This document shows, one piece after another, positions 35,798-44,865 of a DNA stretch of 64,000 nucleotides (the first letter of the stretch is position 1; each line of letters opens with the position of its first letter). The DNA lies in contig CAITEP010000005.1 in the NCBI GenBank assembly GCA_903891475.1, positions 62,001 to 126,000 on the forward strand, given 5' to 3'. The notes under the pieces were generated by a model that did no database searches, was not told where the DNA came from, and was given only the letters and a program-made list of their open reading frames with translations. Origin of the DNA: an uncultured Mucilaginibacter sp. (GTDB taxonomy: Bacteria > Bacteroidota > Bacteroidia > Sphingobacteriales > Sphingobacteriaceae). A program made the translations under genes and the position numbers.

Positions 35798-35827
35798 TTG
35801 ACATTTAAAGTAAAAGTTCTATCTTTG
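35798..35827 (+). promoter_or_regulatory. Promoter of the rplC-led ribosomal block
   Basis: TTG (35798-35800) within TTGACA, 19 bases, then TATCTTTG (35820-35827): an exact consensus. The leader contains TCCC-ttaaa-GGGGGA at its 5' end and a second hairpin CGAAGC-CCTACT-GCTTCG (35860-35877) before the rplC start, a possible site for autogenous control. Confidence 0.9.
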
Positions 35828-35900
35828 CCGTCCCTTAAAGGGGGATAATATGTCTTGAACGAAGCCCTACTGCTTCGATGGGCACAAAAAATATAAGAAA

Positions 35901-36518
35901 ATGTCAGGAATAATTGGTAAAAAGGTAGGTATGACCAGCATTTTCGATGAAACAGGGAAAAACATCCCCTGCACGGTAATCGAAGCTGGTCCTTGTGTGG
36001 TAACACAGATCAGGTCTGTTGAAACAGACGGATATGCTGCTGTACAGCTTGCATATGGTGAGCAAAAGGATAAACACACCTCAGGCCCTCTAAAAGGCCA
36101 TTTCGCAAAAGCCGGTACTACTCCAAAACGTAAACTGGTTGAGTTCAAATCATTCGAAGATCAAAAAAACTTAGGTGATACCGTTACTGTAGGTATATTC
36201 GAAATCGGCGACTTCGTTGATGTAGTTGGTACTTCAAAAGGTAAAGGTTTTCAAGGTGTTGTAAAACGTCATGGTTTTGGTGGTGTTGGTATGCAAACAC
36301 ACGGTCAGCACAATCGTTTACGTGCTCCAGGTTCAATGGGTGCTTCATCATGGCCTTCACGTGTATTTAAAGGCATGCGCATGGCTGGGCAAATGGGCAA
36401 CGAGCGTGTTAAGGTTCAAAACATTCAAATAGTAAAAATATTTGAAGAGCAAAACCTGTTGGTAGTTAAAGGTTCAATCCCTGGTGCAAAGGGTTCATTC
36501 GTAATAGTGGATAAATAA
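35901..36518 (+). CDS. rplC: 50S ribosomal protein L3
   Basis: 205 residues. It opens the main ribosomal operon here, because rpsJ is displaced. L3 is an early 23S-binding assembly protein whose long loop reaches the peptidyl-transferase centre; that loop is visible as [21 protein letters not shown] and [18 protein letters not shown], including the glutamine that PrmB methylates in other bacteria. The N-terminus [16 protein letters not shown] is typical. It is separated from rplD by one base. Confidence 0.98.
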   Translation: MSGIIGKKVGMTSIFDETGKNIPCTVIEAGPCVVTQIRSVETDGYAAVQLAYGEQKDKHTSGPLKGHFAKAGTTPKRKLVEFKSFEDQKNLGDTVTVGIFEIGDFVDVVGTSKGKGFQGVVKRHGFGGVGMQTHGQHNRLRAPGSMGASSWPSRVFKGMRMAGQMGNERVKVQNIQIVKIFEEQNLLVVKGSIPGAKGSFVIVDK

Positions 36519-36519
36519 G

Positions 36520-37149
36520 ATGGTAGTAAACGTATTAAATGTATCAGGAAAAGAAACGGGTGCACGTGTGCAGCTACCTGAGTCCGTATTCGGTATTGAA
36601 CCAAATGATCACGCTATATACCTTGATGTTAAGCAATTTTTAGCTAATCAACGTCAGGGAACGCACAAAGCAAAACAGCGTAACGAAATTGCAGGTTCAA
36701 CCCGCAAATTATATAAGCAAAAAGGTACCGGCGGTGCCCGTGCTGGTAGTGTAAAATCACCATTGTTTAATGGTGGTGGCCGTGTATTCGGTCCGCAACC
36801 TCGCGATTACAGTTTCAAGTTAAACAAGAAATTGAAATCGTTGGCACGTAAATCAGCCTTATCATACAAAGCGAAAGACAGCAACATTGTGGTAGTAGAA
36901 GACTTTACTTTTGATAGCATCAAAACTAAGAGCTACATACAATTTTCGGCAGATTTGAAAGTAAGTGAAGAAAAAACACTTTTAGTTTTAGGTGCCGCAA
37001 ATAACAATGTTTATTTATCAAGCAGGAACCTGAAAAAAACCAAGGTAATTACAGCCGACCAATTAAACACTTATGATGTGTTGAACGCTGGTAAGCTAAT
37101 TTTAACTACAGGTGCCCTTAAAACTTTGGAGGAGGCATTAGCTAAGTAA
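36520..37149 (+). CDS. rplD: 50S ribosomal protein L4
   Basis: 209 residues. L4 lines the exit tunnel; its extended loop appears as [20 protein letters not shown] followed by [22 protein letters not shown]. In E. coli L4 also represses its own operon at a leader hairpin; the small leader hairpin before rplC is a candidate site here but not a recognised L4 target. The last codons contain GGAGGAGG, 15 bases before the rplW start, probably by coding chance (LEEAL). Confidence 0.98.
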   Translation: MVVNVLNVSGKETGARVQLPESVFGIEPNDHAIYLDVKQFLANQRQGTHKAKQRNEIAGSTRKLYKQKGTGGARAGSVKSPLFNGGGRVFGPQPRDYSFKLNKKLKSLARKSALSYKAKDSNIVVVEDFTFDSIKTKSYIQFSADLKVSEEKTLLVLGAANNNVYLSSRNLKKTKVITADQLNTYDVLNAGKLILTTGALKTLEEALAK

Positions 37150-37150
37150 T

Positions 37151-37441
37151 ATGGAAATTTTAAAGAAACCTTTACTTACTGAAAAAATTGCGAAGTTAAC
37201 CGAGAAGCTTAATCGTTATGCTTTCAAGGTTGACCACAGAGCCAATAAAATTCAGATTAAGGGAGCAATTGAAAAAATGTATGGTGTTACTGTTAAATCT
37301 GTAAACACTATGAAATACGTTGGTAAACTTAAAACCCGCAATACAAAGGCAGGCGCCGTTTCTGGTCGTTCTGCAACTTACAAAAAAGCGGTTATTACGT
37401 TGAAAGACGGTGAAGTAATTGATTTTTATAGCGGATTATAA
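37151..37441 (+). CDS. rplW: 50S ribosomal protein L23
   Basis: 96 residues, full length. L23 sits at the tunnel exit and docks trigger factor and SRP. The start [26 protein letters not shown] and the loop around [20 protein letters not shown] are family-typical. One base separates it from rplD, and eight from rplB, so coupling is likely. Confidence 0.97.
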   Translation: MEILKKPLLTEKIAKLTEKLNRYAFKVDHRANKIQIKGAIEKMYGVTVKSVNTMKYVGKLKTRNTKAGAVSGRSATYKKAVITLKDGEVIDFYSGL

Positions 37442-37449
37442 ATAAGAAG

Positions 37450-38274
37450 ATGGCAGTAAAAAGATTTAAACCCGTTACCCCGGGCACCCGCTTTAGGGTT
37501 GGTGCCGACTATTCGGATGTTACTACAAATGTTCCTGAAAAAACATTGGTAGTAGCTATCAAAAAGTCAGGTGGCCGTAACAATAGTGGTAAAATGACCA
37601 TGCGCTACATGGGCGGTGGCCATAAAAAATCATACAGGTTAATTGATTTTAAAAGGGACAAATTTGATATTAACGCTACTGTAGCTACTATTGAGTATGA
37701 TCCTAACCGTTCGGCACGTATTGCCTTGTTGCATTATGTTGACGGTGAAAAAAGATATATGCTTGCTCCGGAAGGTTTAAAAGTTGGCCAAACAGTAGTG
37801 TCGGGCAGCTCGGTACCTCCTGAAGTTGGTAATACTTTACCTTTAAAAAATATACCTCTTGGTTCAATTATACATAATATTGAATTAAACCCGGGTCAGG
37901 GTGGTACCATTGCACGTAGCGCTGGTACATACGCGCAGCTTTCGGCTCGTGATGGCAAATACGCTATCATCAAATTGCCTTCAGGCGAAACCCGCATGAT
38001 CCTTGCTACTTGTTTAGCTACCATTGGTACTGTTTCAAACTCTGAAAGGGCCAACGAAGTGCTAGGTAAAGCAGGTAGAAAACGTTGGTTAGGTAGAAGA
38101 CCAAGAGTTCGTGGTGTAGCAATGAACCCGGTAGATCACCCTATGGGTGGTGGTGAAGGTAGGGCCTCAGGTGGGCACCCTCGTTCGCGCAAAGGTTTAT
38201 TGGCTAAAGGCTTTAAAACCCGCGATAAAAAGAAAACATCTGATCGTTACATCATTGAAAGAAGGAAGAAATAA
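37450..38274 (+). CDS. rplB: 50S ribosomal protein L2
   Basis: 274 residues, full length. L2 is needed for subunit joining and peptidyl-transferase activity. The conserved end [20 protein letters not shown], with the histidine linked to activity in other species, is intact, as is [19 protein letters not shown]. Its last base is the first base of rpsS (TAATG). Confidence 0.98.
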   Translation: MAVKRFKPVTPGTRFRVGADYSDVTTNVPEKTLVVAIKKSGGRNNSGKMTMRYMGGGHKKSYRLIDFKRDKFDINATVATIEYDPNRSARIALLHYVDGEKRYMLAPEGLKVGQTVVSGSSVPPEVGNTLPLKNIPLGSIIHNIELNPGQGGTIARSAGTYAQLSARDGKYAIIKLPSGETRMILATCLATIGTVSNSERANEVLGKAGRKRWLGRRPRVRGVAMNPVDHPMGGGEGRASGGHPRSRKGLLAKGFKTRDKKKTSDRYIIERRKK

Positions 38275-38540
38275 TGGCTCGTTCAATTAGAAAAGGACCT
38301 TACATCGACCATAACCTTGACAAAAAGGTAATGGTGCTGAATGAATCAAATAAAAAAACAGTTGTTAAAACATGGTCAAGACGTTCCATGATATCTCCTG
38401 ATTTTGTTGGTCATACATTCGCGGTACACAACGGAAATAAATTTATCCCTGTGTACGTAACAGAAAACATGGTTGGTCATAAACTCGGTGAGTTTGCCCC
38501 AACCCGTACATTCCGCGGTCACGCAGAAAAGAAAAAATAA
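38274..38540 (+). CDS. rpsS: 30S ribosomal protein S19
   Basis: 88 residues. S19 lies in the 30S head beside S13 and contacts A-site t[20 protein letters not shown] and [20 protein letters not shown] then [16 protein letters not shown] are diagnostic. It overlaps rplB by one base and rplV follows after six. Confidence 0.98.
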   Translation: MARSIRKGPYIDHNLDKKVMVLNESNKKTVVKTWSRRSMISPDFVGHTFAVHNGNKFIPVYVTENMVGHKLGEFAPTRTFRGHAEKKK

Positions 38541-38546
38541 CAGGCA

Positions 38547-38978
38547 ATGGAAGAAGCAAGAACAAAATTTAAAAAGTCTGTAATTATCAGGCAGCAAAAA
38601 GAAGCAGCGAAAGCCGTAATTGGCGGAGCTTCGGTTGCTAAGTTGCAGAACTGCCCAACTTCACCACGTAAAATGCGTTTGGTGGTTGACCTGATCCGTG
38701 GCATGAACGTTGAAAAAGCGTTATATACTTTAAAGTATACTAATAAAGAAGCCGCTATCCGTGTCGAAAAACTTTTGTTATCAGCAATAAAAAACTGGGA
38801 AGCAAAAAATGAAGATAAGCGAGTAGAAGATAGCAGCTTATATGTAAAAGAAGTTTCTGTAGGTGGAGGTCGTCAAATGAAAAGATTACGCCCTGCTCCG
38901 CAAGGAAGAGGATACCGTATCCGCAAACGCTCAAACCACGTACACCTGATCGTAGACAGTAAAATCGACAACAATTAA
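38547..38978 (+). CDS. rplV: 50S ribosomal protein L22
   Basis: 143 residues, about 30 more than E. coli L22. The extra part is an N-terminal helix-like extension ([20 protein letters not shown]) before the usual [21 protein letters not shown]. The tunnel-lining hairpin shows [21 protein letters not shown], with no deletion of the macrolide-resistance type. Extended L22 seems usual in this phylum, as I recall. Confidence 0.97.
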   Translation: MEEARTKFKKSVIIRQQKEAAKAVIGGASVAKLQNCPTSPRKMRLVVDLIRGMNVEKALYTLKYTNKEAAIRVEKLLLSAIKNWEAKNEDKRVEDSSLYVKEVSVGGGRQMKRLRPAPQGRGYRIRKRSNHVHLIVDSKIDNN

Positions 38979-38984
38979 TTTGAA

Positions 38985-39878
38985 ATGGGACAGAAAGCAA
39001 ATCCAATAGGTAATAGGTTAGGAATCATCAGAGGTTGGGATTCTAATTGGTTCGGTGGGAACCACTATGCCGATAAATTAGTTGAAGACGAAAAGATCAG
39101 GAAATATTTATCAGCACGTATCAATAAAGGTGGTGTATCTAAAATAGTTATTGAGCGTACTTTAAAACGCATCACGGTAACTATCCACACTGCTCGTCCG
39201 GGTATTGTAATAGGTAAAGGTGGTCAGGAAGTTGACAAAATAAAAGAAGAATTAAAGAAACTTACCAAGAAAGAAGTTCAAATAAACATATTCGAGATAA
39301 AAAGGCCAGAGCTTGACGCGCAATTAGTTGCTGAAGGTGTGGCAAAACAACTTGAAGCCCGTATTTCTTTCCGTCGTGCAATGAAAACTACCATCGCTTC
39401 AACCATGAGAATGGGAGCTGAAGGTATTAAAATCATGACTTCTGGTCGTTTAGGTGGTGCTGAAATGGCACGTACCGAGCAATACAAAGAAGGAAGGATT
39501 CCATTACACACTTTCCGTGCCGACATTGATTACGCTTTGGCCGAAGCATTAACTACTTATGGTAAAATAGGTGTTAAGGTTTGGATTTGCAAAGGCGAAG
39601 TTTACGGCAAACGCGATCTTTCACCAAATATTGGTGGTGCTACACAAAGTAGCGGTAAAGGTGGTCGTCCGGAAGGAACCGCGTCATTCGGTGGCCGTGG
39701 TGGCAATGAAAGAGGTGGTGAACGTGGTGGCGAACGCAGAGGTGGCGACAGAAACCAAGGTGGTGGTAACCAACGTGGTGGCGGTAGCCGTCCGGGTGGC
39801 CAAAGCCGTCCAGGTGGTCAAGGTGGAGCAGGTAATCGCGGTGGCGGTAACCGTCCGGGTGGACCAGGTAAGAGATAA
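38985..39878 (+). CDS. rpsC: 30S ribosomal protein S3 with RGG-type tail
   Basis: 297 residues, against about 233 in E. coli. The S3 core is complete: [19 protein letters not shown], the KH domain [16 protein letters not shown], and the mRNA-entry/helicase region [23 protein letters not shown]. After about residue 215 it grows a long tail of glycine, arginine, asparagine, serine and proline, with repeated RGG, GERGG and RPGG units and an end at GGPGKR. Such tails bind RNA in other proteins; S3 sits where mRNA enters the ribosome. The tail is encoded by many GGTGGT-type repeats. Confidence 0.97.
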   Translation: MGQKANPIGNRLGIIRGWDSNWFGGNHYADKLVEDEKIRKYLSARINKGGVSKIVIERTLKRITVTIHTARPGIVIGKGGQEVDKIKEELKKLTKKEVQINIFEIKRPELDAQLVAEGVAKQLEARISFRRAMKTTIASTMRMGAEGIKIMTSGRLGGAEMARTEQYKEGRIPLHTFRADIDYALAEALTTYGKIGVKVWICKGEVYGKRDLSPNIGGATQSSGKGGRPEGTASFGGRGGNERGGERGGERRGGDRNQGGGNQRGGGSRPGGQSRPGGQGGAGNRGGGNRPGGPGKR

Positions 39879-40041
39879 TAAGCTGATTTAGAATATGGAT
39901 AAGGATTTTAAAATCAGTTATCGAATATTCAAATCAAAAGAAATAAAGTATAAATAAAGGATAAGGGAAACATAATAAAGGGTTTAAGCCTAAAAACTTG
40001 AATCATCTAAGAAAAATCCCGAATCCAAAAAGCTCAAGAAA

Positions 40042-40464
40042 ATGCTACAGCCAAAAAGAACGAAGTTCAGAAAGATGCAAAAAGGCAAAATGAAAGGCAA
40101 CGCTAGCCGCGGTGCAGAGCTTTCATTTGGATCTTTTGGTATAAAATCACTCGAGCCGGCCTGGATTACCAGCCGTCAAATCGAGGCTGCACGTATTGCT
40201 GTAACACGTTTTATGAAACGTGAAGGACAGGTATGGATAAGGATATTCCCTGACAAGCCAGTTACCAAGAAACCAGCAGAAGTACGTATGGGTAAAGGTA
40301 AAGGTGCGCCAGAATACTGGGTTGCGGTAGTACGCCCCGGAAGGATTATTTTTGAAGCCGAAGGGGTGCCTTTGGACGTAGCTAAAGAAGCTTTACGTTT
40401 GGCTGCTCAAAAACTACCTGTACAAACCAGATTTATAGTACGTAGAGATTACGTTGAAGCATAA
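40042..40464 (+). CDS. rplP: 50S ribosomal protein L16
   Basis: 140 residues. L16 organises the A-site tRNA path on the 50S subunit. [40 protein letters not shown] and [20 protein letters not shown] are typical, including the arginine of the PGR segment. A 163-base gap before it, unusually long for this operon, holds loosely self-complementary AT-rich DNA (GATTTTAAAATC-like). Confidence 0.97.
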   Translation: MLQPKRTKFRKMQKGKMKGNASRGAELSFGSFGIKSLEPAWITSRQIEAARIAVTRFMKREGQVWIRIFPDKPVTKKPAEVRMGKGKGAPEYWVAVVRPGRIIFEAEGVPLDVAKEALRLAAQKLPVQTRFIVRRDYVEA

Positions 40465-40466
40465 AT

Positions 40467-40603
40467 AAAATTGTTGTAAGTTATAAGTTGTAAGTTATAT
40501 GTACACTTGCAGCCTTTACTTTCAACTTATTTAGAAAGAAAAAAGTAGCAAGTGGGTTGTAAAAATAATAGCAACCAGTAACCTACAACATACAACAGAA
40601 TTA
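40467..40603. repeat. Word-repeat hairpin between rplP and rpmC
   Basis: Left: TTGTAAGTTATAAGTTGTAAG and CACTTGCAGCC as words. Right: AAGTGGGTTGT, AACCTACAACATACAACAG. The arms pair in patches (CTTGC/GCAAG, GTTGTA/TACAAC). The words TTGTAAG and TACAAC are not used in the other gaps. Confidence 0.55.
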
Positions 40604-40608
40604 AAAAA

Positions 40609-40812
40609 ATGAAGAACTCAGAAATTTTAGAGTTGACAACTGAAGAGTTAGTTGCCAGGGTTAGTGAAGAAAAATCAAATCTTACTAAACTGAAATTTGC
40701 ACATGCTGTTTCTGCTATTGAAAATCCATTGCGTATTAACAAAGTACGTAAGGACATCGCTCGTTTAAATACTGAATTAACAAAGCGCAAAGCGGCGTCA
40801 GCTTCTGAATAA
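40609..40812 (+). CDS. rpmC: 50S ribosomal protein L29
   Basis: 67 residues, two-helix protein near the tunnel exit beside L23. NSEILELTTEELVARVSEEKSNLTKLKFAHA is followed by the family arginine segment NPLRINKVRKDIARLNTEL. It is followed 20 bases later by rpsQ. Confidence 0.95.
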   Translation: MKNSEILELTTEELVARVSEEKSNLTKLKFAHAVSAIENPLRINKVRKDIARLNTELTKRKAASASE

Positions 40813-40832
40813 TATTTTAAGCGTCGAGAAAA

Positions 40833-41087
40833 ATGGAAAGAAATTTAAGAAAAACACGTACCGGCCTGGTAGTTAGCAATAAGATGGAAAAATCTATTGT
40901 TGTTTCTGTTGAGCGGAAAGTGAAGCACCCTATTTATGGTAAATTCGTAAAGAAAACTACCAAATTTATGGCTCACGATGAAACCAACACTTGCGGTATA
41001 GGCGATACCGTATTGATTATGGAAACCCGTCCGTTGAGTAAAAACAAAAACTGGAGATTAGTTCAAATTTTAGAGAGGGCTAAATAA
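40833..41087 (+). CDS. rpsQ: 30S ribosomal protein S17
   Basis: 84 residues, an OB-fold protein that binds 16S helices 7 and 11 early in assembly. [22 protein letters not shown] and [20 protein letters not shown] are the conserved parts, then [18 protein letters not shown]. One base before rplN. Confidence 0.97.
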   Translation: MERNLRKTRTGLVVSNKMEKSIVVSVERKVKHPIYGKFVKKTTKFMAHDETNTCGIGDTVLIMETRPLSKNKNWRLVQILERAK

Positions 41088-41088
41088 C

Positions 41089-41457
41089 ATGGTACAACAG
41101 GAATCAAGATTAAACGTAGCTGATAACAGCGGTGCTAAAGAAGTTTTAGTAATCCGTGTATTAGGTGGTACCGGAAAAAGGTATGCATCTATCGGCGATA
41201 AAATAGTAGTAACTGTAAAAAGTGCTATCCCTTCAGGTAACGTAAAAAAGGGTACCGTTTCTAAGGCAGTAGTTGTTAGGACAACTAAAGAAATCCGTAG
41301 AAAAGATGGTTCATACATCCGTTTTGACGACAATGCAGCCGTATTGTTAAACAACCAGGATGAGCCAAGAGGTACACGTATTTTCGGCCCTGTTGCCAGG
41401 GAATTACGTGAGAAGCAATTTATGAAAATTGTATCATTAGCACCGGAGGTATTGTAA
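41089..41457 (+). CDS. rplN: 50S ribosomal protein L14
   Basis: 122 residues, a standard-length protein at the subunit interface. [20 protein letters not shown] and [20 protein letters not shown] then [10 protein letters not shown] are diagnostic. Its last codons include CGGAGG, nine bases from the rplX ATG, a Shine-Dalgarno-like site. Confidence 0.98.
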   Translation: MVQQESRLNVADNSGAKEVLVIRVLGGTGKRYASIGDKIVVTVKSAIPSGNVKKGTVSKAVVVRTTKEIRRKDGSYIRFDDNAAVLLNNQDEPRGTRIFGPVARELREKQFMKIVSLAPEVL

Positions 41458-41458
41458 G

Positions 41459-41803
41459 ATGGATAAGAAAACACACGAACAGCCAACCAAATTGAAAATC
41501 AAAAAAGGCGATTTGGTGAAAGTGATAGCCGGCGACTCAAAAGGTACCGAAGGCAAGATATTAGAAGTTATTTTAGATAAAGGCCGTGCAATTGTTGAAG
41601 GTGCCAATATGGTATCAAAACATACTAAGCCAAACGCGTCGAAACCAAATGGTGGAATTGTAAAGCAGGAAGCTGCCATACATATCTCAAACCTAATGTT
41701 AATCGACCCTAAAAGTGGCAAACCTACAAGGGTTGGTCGCCAAAGGAACGCTGCCGGTAAATTAGTAAGGATAGCCAAAACAACAGGGGAGGAAATTAAG
41801 TAA
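41459..41803 (+). CDS. rplX: 50S ribosomal protein L24
   Basis: 114 residues. L24 starts 50S assembly. The KOW motif lies at about 17-45 ([20 protein letters not shown]), followed by [13 protein letters not shown] and [20 protein letters not shown]. The stop overlaps the rplE start by one base. The end of the gene carries GGGGAGG positioned as a ribosome-binding site for rplE. Confidence 0.97.
   Translation: MDKKTHEQPTKLKIKKGDLVKVIAGDSKGTEGKILEVILDKGRAIVEGANMVSKHTKPNASKPNGGIVKQEAAIHISNLMLIDPKSGKPTRVGRQRNAAGKLVRIAKTTGEEIK
41786..41792 (+). promoter_or_regulatory. Shine-Dalgarno-like site before rplE
   Basis: GGGGAGG ends ten bases before the rplE ATG. The 18 bases GGAGGAAATTAAGTAATG recur exactly at rplF. 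Confidence 0.65.
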
Positions 41804-42366
41804 TGGAATACGTACCAAGATTAAAAACAAAGTACAGGGACGAAATTCGTACCGCACTGAAAGATAAATTTCAGTATAAAAGCGTTATGCAAGTACCTAA
41901 GCTTGAAAAAATTGCTATCAACCAAGGTGTTGGCGGTGCCACTACCGATAAAAAATTGATTGAAAGTACCATTACCGAGTTAACAACCATCACTGGTCAG
42001 CAAGCTGTTTCATCAAAATCTAAAAAAGATATCTCGAACTTTAAGTTACGTAAAAACATGCCAATTGGCGTACGTGTTACCTTGCGCGACAATACCATGT
42101 ACGAGTTTTTGGATCGTTTGATTGCAGTAGCGTTACCACGTATACGTGACTTTAAAGGAATTAATGATAAAGGTTTTGACGGAAGAGGCAACTATACCCT
42201 TGGTATTTCAGAACAAATCATATTCCCTGAAATCAACATAGATAAAATCAACAAAATTCAAGGTATGGATATTACCTTTGTAACCTCCGCTACCAATGAT
42301 GTGGAAGCGTTGGAATTGTTGAAACAATTTGGTTTACCATTTAAAAATCAAAATAGTAATGGCTAA
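41803..42366 (+). CDS. rplE: 50S ribosomal protein L5
   Basis: 187 residues. L5 carries 5S rRNA into the central protuberance and contacts P-site t[41 protein letters not shown] (as two neighbouring segments) and [18 protein letters not shown] are typical. It overlaps rpsN by eight bases. Confidence 0.98.
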   Translation: MEYVPRLKTKYRDEIRTALKDKFQYKSVMQVPKLEKIAINQGVGGATTDKKLIESTITELTTITGQQAVSSKSKKDISNFKLRKNMPIGVRVTLRDNTMYEFLDRLIAVALPRIRDFKGINDKGFDGRGNYTLGISEQIIFPEINIDKINKIQGMDITFVTSATNDVEALELLKQFGLPFKNQNSNG

Positions 42367-42628
42367 AGAAGGTGTAAAGGCACGTGAATTAAAACGCGCT
42401 AAATTAGTTGCAAGGTATGCCGAAAAAAGGGCTGCGCTAAAAGCAGAAGGTGATTTTGTAGGTTTAGATAAATTACCTAAAGCATCATCGGCGGTTAAAT
42501 TACATAACCGTTGTAAATTAACAGGCAGGCCACGTGGTTACATGCGTCAGTTTGGTATTTCGAGGGTAACATTCCGCGAAATGGCATTGGCCGGTAAAAT
42601 CCCCGGAATAAAGAAAGCAAGCTGGTAA
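42359..42628 (+). CDS. rpsN: 30S ribosomal protein S14 (zinc-free form)
   Basis: 89 residues from ATG 42359 ([15 protein letters not shown]); an upstream in-frame ATG ten codons earlier lies deep inside rplE and is rejected. The end [20 protein letters not shown] and [10 protein letters not shown] is typical. The two CxxC pairs of the short zinc-binding form are absent, so this is the longer C-minus form. Confidence 0.97.
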   Translation: MAKEGVKARELKRAKLVARYAEKRAALKAEGDFVGLDKLPKASSAVKLHNRCKLTGRPRGYMRQFGISRVTFREMALAGKIPGIKKASW

Positions 42629-42745
42629 TTTAGTACCAAGTATTGAGTATCAAGTGTCTAGTAATGTGAAAATACCATAGCTGATACAAAGAAAGCTCAA
42701 TATAAACCTTGCAAAGTACTAGTTACTTGATACTAGTTACTTTAT
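42629..42745. repeat. Word-repeat hairpin between rpsN and rpsH
   Basis: Left words ACCAAGTATTGAGTATCAAGTG and TCTAGTA (in sequence), right words AAGTACTAGTTACTTGATAC and TAGTTACTTTATACTA. GTATCAAGT on the left is the exact complement of ACTTGATAC on the right. The left word also occurs in the 35-bp tandem repeat after the prephenate dehydrogenase gene. Confidence 0.65.
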
Positions 42746-42806
42746 ACTAAAGAAAATTAACCGATAGCAGGTCCATAACAGGAAACCACTATCATAAAAC
42801 AGAAAA

Positions 42807-43205
42807 ATGAATACAGATCCAATCGCAGATTATCTTACACGAGTAAGGAATGCCATTAAGGCCAACCATAGGGTTGTTGAAATTCCTGCATCAAACCTAA
42901 AGAAGGAAATAACGAAAGTGCTTTTCGACAAAGGTTACATTGCCAACTATAAGTTTGAGGATACTACCGTACAAGGTACTATTAAGGTAGCTTTAAAGTA
43001 TCATCCAATAACTAAAGTTTCTGCTATACGCAGCATTTCGCGCATCAGTAAACCAGGTTTGAGAAAATACGCAGGCATGGACAATATGCCAAGAGTATTA
43101 AATGGTTTAGGTATCGCCATCTTGTCTACTTCTAAAGGTGTAATGACCGATAAAGAAGCCAGACAATTAAATGTAGGTGGCGAAGTTTTATGCTACGTTT
43201 ATTAA
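42807..43205 (+). CDS. rpsH: 30S ribosomal protein S8
   Basis: 132 residues. S8 binds 16S helix 21 and in E. coli represses the spc operon. NTDPIADYLTRVRNAIKANH, then RISKPGLRKYAG, PRVLNGLGIAILSTSKGVMT and the end GGEVLCYVY are the conserved parts. The 178-base gap before it holds a word-repeat hairpin but no recognisable S8-like site. Confidence 0.98.
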   Translation: MNTDPIADYLTRVRNAIKANHRVVEIPASNLKKEITKVLFDKGYIANYKFEDTTVQGTIKVALKYHPITKVSAIRSISRISKPGLRKYAGMDNMPRVLNGLGIAILSTSKGVMTDKEARQLNVGGEVLCYVY

Positions 43206-43206
43206 T

Positions 43207-43212
43207 AGGAGG
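43207..43212 (+). promoter_or_regulatory. Perfect Shine-Dalgarno site before rplF
   Basis: AGGAGG, ten bases before ATG, inside the 17-base rpsH-rplF gap. With the rpsG site it is one of two perfect, non-coding examples in the window. Confidence 0.75.
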
Positions 43213-43222
43213 AAATTAAGTA

Positions 43223-43780
43223 ATGTCAAGAGTAGGAAAAGCACCAATAGAACTACCTAAGGGCGTAACCATATCAGTAAATGCTGACAACGTAGTTACT
43301 ATAAAAGGCCCAAAAGGTGAGTTATCGCAAGCGGTTGATAGGGATATCACTGTAGAACAGGAAGAAGGCAACTTAGTTGTAAAACGTCCATCTGATCAAA
43401 AGCGCCATAAAGCACTTCATGGTTTATATCGTTCGTTAATAAATAACATGGTAGTAGGTGTAACCACAGGTTACAAAGTAGAGCAGGAATTAGTGGGTGT
43501 AGGTTACCGTGCTACCAATACAGGCAATACATTAGATTTAGTGTTGGGATACTCTCACCACTATGTTTTTGAATTGCCAACAGAAATTAAAGTTTCAACA
43601 ACTGCTGAGAAGGGTAAAAACCCAACTATTATTTTAGAATCAATTGATAAACAACTTATCGGCCAAGTAGCTGCCAAAATACGTTCATTACGTACGCCGG
43701 AGCCATATAAAGGTAAGGGTATCAAGTTTGTGGGCGAAATATTGAGAAGAAAAGCAGGTAAATCAGCATCTAAAAAATAA
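43223..43780 (+). CDS. rplF: 50S ribosomal protein L6
   Basis: 185 residues with two repeated domains. L6 binds 23S domain VI near the factor-binding centre. [37 protein letters not shown] and [20 protein letters not shown] are diagnostic. It has one of the strongest ribosome-binding sites in the block. Confidence 0.98.
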   Translation: MSRVGKAPIELPKGVTISVNADNVVTIKGPKGELSQAVDRDITVEQEEGNLVVKRPSDQKRHKALHGLYRSLINNMVVGVTTGYKVEQELVGVGYRATNTGNTLDLVLGYSHHYVFELPTEIKVSTTAEKGKNPTIILESIDKQLIGQVAAKIRSLRTPEPYKGKGIKFVGEILRRKAGKSASKK

Positions 43781-43785
43781 TCGTC

Positions 43786-44145
43786 ATGGGAGCTAGAGCA
43801 AAATTATCAAGAAGAGATAGGATTAAAATGGGGATTAGGAAGCGCCTTTCAGGTTCTTCAGCACGCCCTCGTTTATCAGTATACAGAAGCAACAAAGGCA
43901 TATACGCGCAAATTATTGATGATGTAAGTGGCAAGACATTAGTGTCGGCCTCTTCCTTATCAAAAGATTTTGCTGCCGCTAATGTGAACAAAGTAGAACA
44001 GTCAGTAGCAGTAGGTAAATTAGTTGCCGAAAAAGCTTTGGCCGCTGGTATTAAAGATGTGGTTTTTGACAGGAACGGGTACTTGTACCATGGTCGTGTA
44101 AAATCATTGGCTGATGGTGCACGCGAAGGTGGTTTAAACTTTTAA
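43786..44145 (+). CDS. rplR: 50S ribosomal protein L18
   Basis: 119 residues. L18 binds 5S rRNA with L5. [30 protein letters not shown] (read as two adjoining motifs), [19 protein letters not shown] and the end [20 protein letters not shown] fit the family. Five bases follow rplF, and 12 bases precede rpsE. Confidence 0.97.
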   Translation: MGARAKLSRRDRIKMGIRKRLSGSSARPRLSVYRSNKGIYAQIIDDVSGKTLVSASSLSKDFAAANVNKVEQSVAVGKLVAEKALAAGIKDVVFDRNGYLYHGRVKSLADGAREGGLNF

Positions 44146-44157
44146 TTTTAAGAAGAG

Positions 44158-44676
44158 ATGTCAACAATCAACATAAAAAGAGTAAAAACAAGTGAAATTG
44201 AATTAAAAGATCGCTTGGTAAGTATACAACGTGTTGCTAAAGTAACCAAAGGTGGTCGTACATTCAGTTTTTCGGCTATCGTAGTTGTGGGTGATGAGAA
44301 TGGCGTGGTTGGTTACGGTTTAGGTAAGGCAAAAGAAGTAACAGAGGCAATTGCCAAAGGTATTGATGATGCTAAGAAGAACCTGGTAAAAGTTCCAATT
44401 ATTAACGGAACAGTTCCTCACGAGCAAATTGGTAAGTTTTCAGGAGGTTTTGTATTTATAAAACCAGCTGCAAATGGTACCGGTGTAATTGCTGGTGGCG
44501 CGATGCGTGCCGTGTTAGAATCGGCAGGTGTACACAATGTATTGGCTAAATCAAAAGGTTCATCAAACCCACACAACGTGGTAAAGGCAACAGTATCGGC
44601 ATTGTCGCAATTGCGTGATGCTTATACAGTAGCACAGCACCGTGGTGTAAGTATGGGAAAAGTATTTAACGGATAA
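44158..44676 (+). CDS. rpsE: 30S ribosomal protein S5
   Basis: 172 residues. S5 helps mRNA unwinding at the entry site and fidelity. The double-stranded-RNA-binding-like N domain shows [20 protein letters not shown] and [14 protein letters not shown]. The C domain shows [20 protein letters not shown] and [11 protein letters not shown]. Normal spectinomycin-site residues appear present (KVTKGGR). Confidence 0.98.
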   Translation: MSTINIKRVKTSEIELKDRLVSIQRVAKVTKGGRTFSFSAIVVVGDENGVVGYGLGKAKEVTEAIAKGIDDAKKNLVKVPIINGTVPHEQIGKFSGGFVFIKPAANGTGVIAGGAMRAVLESAGVHNVLAKSKGSSNPHNVVKATVSALSQLRDAYTVAQHRGVSMGKVFNG

Positions 44677-44681
44677 TCTTC

Positions 44682-44861
44682 ATGGCAAAAATCAAAATAA
44701 CCCAGATTAAGAGCGTGATCGATAGGAGTGAGCGCCAAAAGAAAACCATTGAAGCCTTAGGCTTAAGGAAAATAAACCACAGCGTTGAAGTTGAAGCTAC
44801 CGCAGCAATTATAGGCATGGTTAGAAAAGTTAATCACCTGGTAGCGGTAGAAAATATTTAA
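44682..44861 (+). CDS. rpmD: 50S ribosomal protein L30
   Basis: 59 residues, MAKIKITQIKSVIDRSERQK to LVAVENI. L30 is a small 23S-binding protein between rpsE and rplO in the spc order. The TQIKS-x-I-x-R-S-x-R-Q-K-x-T pattern and GLRKINHSVE are diagnostic. It is five bases after rpsE and four before rplO, and normal in length. Confidence 0.97.
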   Translation: MAKIKITQIKSVIDRSERQKKTIEALGLRKINHSVEVEATAAIIGMVRKVNHLVAVENI

Positions 44862-44865
44862 TATC

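Noticed and set aside
25585..35900. A complete integrative element between rpsJ and rplC
   Set aside because: No integrase, transposase or conjugation gene is present and no second boundary repeat is seen near rplC; only the left-side duplication is supported.
39571..39891. Open frame over the S3 tail, with valine/lysine repeats
   Set aside because: It is the +1 reading of the GGTGGT-rich rpsC tail; no start context or homology.
41070..41486. Minus-strand frame of 138 codons across rplN
   Set aside because: It lies wholly opposite a conserved ribosomal gene and shows no protein-like pattern.
42329..42358. Longer rpsN starting 10 codons upstream
   Set aside because: The extension lies inside rplE and does not resemble S14; MAKEGVKAR is the normal start.
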